From Chlorobiaceae bacterium (GTDB lineage: Bacteria; Bacteroidota; Chlorobiia; Chlorobiales; Chlorobiaceae): a DNA stretch of 64,000 bases. The notes under the pieces are model-generated. The model saw only the letters and a program-made list of their open reading frames with translations, did no database searches and was not told the origin of the DNA. This document shows, piece after piece, positions 62,175 through 64,000 of the stretch (positions are counted from its first letter, which is position 1; the number at the start of each line of letters is the position of its first letter). Position numbers and translations under genes: made by a program. Location of the stretch: NCBI GenBank assembly GCA_013334865.1, contig JAAXWS010000002.1, positions 147,543-211,542 on the forward strand. The letters run 5' to 3'.

Positions 62175-64000
62175 CTATTTGCGACCAGCCTTGTCGATAA
62201 CGATTTTCAATGCGACATCCCCAACCTTCAAGACCACCTTGAGCGGGAACGCCTTGTCGGGAGCACCTGTGGCCGTGAACTGTTTTTCCTTCGGATCGTA
62301 TTTCAGCCATCCTGGAAGAGCCTTGCCATTTTCAAGCAAAACCGTCTCCGTACCGTCCGCACCGGATACCTCGCGCCTCACCCTGTCGGAAATCGAGAAA
62401 CTGAAGCTCGTTTCCGCTTTGGCGCGGCTTACGGGAATCGTAACGTAGATGATGCCTCCCGTGCCCCATGCAGGACTGTCGGCCACATTGACGCCGGGTC
62501 GACCTGCTGACTGTTCAGGCCCTCCGGAAAGGTCCGATCGAGACGCCCCTCCGTCAGCCGGCACAGTGTTCGATGCAGAAGGATTCCCTCCGGCCGGTCT
62601 CGTCGTGGTTCCTGTCGAAAGAGGGCTGGCCGGCGCATCAACGGCCGGGACCTCCGGTCGAGGCACATTGGCGTTACCGGCCGTGCCGCCGGTCACGCTG
62701 TCCGCGCTGGACCGGGAGACCTGGTCATCCCGGATGAGGCCGGCCCCGAAGCTGTTGCCGCCGCTGAACCTCACGCTCCCGATCTCTGACTTGAGCCTTG
62801 CCTGCCCGCCCGCGGAGATCGGACCCGTTTGGGTTACGTCGTCATGTGCAGTGACCGACATGGTACCATCTGCTGACATGGCGAGGAATTTGACCCCGCC
62901 GTCACTCGACGCCTGCAGGCTTCCGGCATGTCCGCCGATTACGAGGTCCCCGCCGATGCTGGCCAGCGATGCTTTGCCATGCACGTCCAGCGTGGCGTTC
63001 AAATCCCCCCTTGAGCGTACTTCCGTATCACCCGACGCCGTCACATCGATGTCGAGAGGTCCGTCGATATCGACAGTCACATCCCGCCCGTCGGCAGTCA
63101 ACAAACCGCCAAAAAGGTTGGCTCTGCTGTCCAGATTGATATCGGCCGCACTATCGCCGATGCGCGCCGTCATCTGCGTCGTCCCGGTGACGGACACGCT
63201 CGTGCCCGATGCCTGGCCAACTCCGCCGCCGTTGCTCGCCACCGAGAGTCCACCGGTAGCCGTCGTCGTGCCCAGCGTCACGCCGCCGGTGTCGTCTCGC
63301 AGCGACACGCTGGCACCATCCGTACTCACCGTGCCGCCGAGGTCGTTGCCGGCGTTGCCCAGGGTGATGTCTGCGGCGGCATTGCCGTTACGCGCCGTCA
63401 CCGTGGCGCTGCCGCTGCTGATGCTCGTGCCCGATGCCTGCCCAACTCCGCCGCCGTTGCTCGCCACCGAGAGGCCGCCCGTTGCCGTCGTCGTGCCAAG
63501 CGTCACGCCGCCGGTGTCGTCTCGCAGTGACACGTTCGCACCGTTGGTGCTCACTGGACCAACAAAGTCGTTGTCGCCGTTGCCCAGATTGATATCGGCC
63601 GCACTATCGCCGATGCGCGCCGTCATCTGCGTCGTCCCGGTGACGGACACATTCGTGCCTGACGCCTGTCCTACGCTGCCTCCATGGCTCTCAACCGAGA
63701 GGGCGCCCATGGCCGTTATCGTGCCCAGCGTCACGCCGCCGGTGTCGTCTCGCAGCGACACGCTGGCACCATCCGTGCTCACCGTCCCGCCGAGGTCGTT
63801 GCCGGCGTTGCCCATGGTGATGTCCGCCGCGCTGTTGTCGGCGTTGCGGGCGCTCACCGTGGTGCTGCCGCTACTGATGCTCGTGCCTGACGCCTGGCCC
63901 ACGCCGCCACCGTTGCTTTCAACCGAGAGGGCGCCCGTGGCCGTCGTCGTGCCCAACGTCACGCCGCCGGTGTCGTCACGCAGCGACACGTTCGCACCGT
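62175..64000 (-). CDS. repeat-rich adhesin-like surface protein (5' end outside window)
   Basis: 75-76 aa units (VSLRDDTGGVTLGTTTATGALSVESNGGGVGQASGTSISSG...NDLGGTVSTDGAS) and C-terminal Ig-like LENGKALPGWLKYDPKEKQFTATGAPDKAFPLKVVLKVGD. Confidence 0.8.
   Translation of the reverse strand, partial: GANVSLRDDTGGVTLGTTTATGALSVESNGGGVGQASGTSISSGSTTVSARNADNSAADITMGNAGNDLGGTVSTDGASVSLRDDTGGVTLGTITAMGALSVESHGGSVGQASGTNVSVTGTTQMTARIGDSAADINLGNGDNDFVGPVSTNGANVSLRDDTGGVTLGTTTATGGLSVASNGGGVGQASGTSISSGSATVTARNGNAAADITLGNAGNDLGGTVSTDGASVSLRDDTGGVTLGTTTATGGLSVASNGGGVGQASGTSVSVTGTTQMTARIGDSAADINLDSRANLFGGLLTADGRDVTVDIDGPLDIDVTASGDTEVRSRGDLNATLDVHGKASLASIGGDLVIGGHAGSLQASSDGGVKFLAMSADGTMSVTAHDDVTQTGPISAGGQARLKSEIGSVRFSGGNSFGAGLIRDDQVSRSSADSVTGGTAGNANVPRPEVPAVDAPASPLSTGTTTRPAGGNPSASNTVPADGGASRSDLSGGPEQSAGRPGVNVADSPAWGTGGIIYVTIPVSRAKAETSFSFSISDRVRREVSGADGTETVLLENGKALPGWLKYDPKEKQFTATGAPDKAFPLKVVLKVGDVALKIVIDKAGRK
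63080..64000. repeat. tandem coding repeats, period about 225-228 bp
   Basis: CCGGTGTCGTC(T/A)CGC recurs at about 63300, 63525, 63753 and 63981 (spacing 225, 228, 228). Confidence 0.92.

Noticed and set aside
63080-64000. Repeats at right edge as CRISPR array
   Set aside because: In-frame coding repeats of 225-228 bp, not short repeats with unique spacers.

Overview
High-GC bacterial chromosome window whose gene content looks like a green sulfur bacterium (Chlorobiaceae); this taxonomic guess is inference only. Most of it is dense housekeeping sequence: dnaE, trxA/trxB, htpG, prfC, ppa, two unrelated fumarases, a pyruvate/oxaloacetate carboxylase-type subunit, a neuB/kdsC-like pair, a copper-handling cluster, PTPS/folE, an initiator tRNA, and the 3' end of a repeat-rich adhesin-like gene running off the right edge. 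The accessory part is about 3.77-17.33 kb: a truncated Mu-like transposable prophage with repressor, Ner-like, MuA, MuB, early genes, GemA, Mor-like, gpG, MuF, portal and terminase. It sits inside the arsenite-efflux gene (acr3) of an ars operon (arsR-C-D-A-acr3'), and acr3 is cut after its first ~53 codons. The most interesting points are: (1) a MuF head protein with a C-terminal extension resembling a CdiA/PD-(D/E)XK-like nuclease toxin and no evident immunity gene; (2) a perfect dnaX-type A_AAA_AAG slippery site two codons before the portal stop, in -1 phase with the MuF frame; (3) a 64-nt tRNA-like element (acceptor stem, T-arm, encoded CCA, only ~29 nt between them) in the phage early operon next to a DUF3850/ASCH-like gene; (4) convergent early and late phage operons meeting at a bidirectional terminator; (5) three copies of a putative transposase end-binding repeat at the phage/acr3 junction; (6) structured intergenic regions, including a possible orphan sRNA and a structured leader of the pterin genes. 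All family assignments come from reading the translations; no database search was run.
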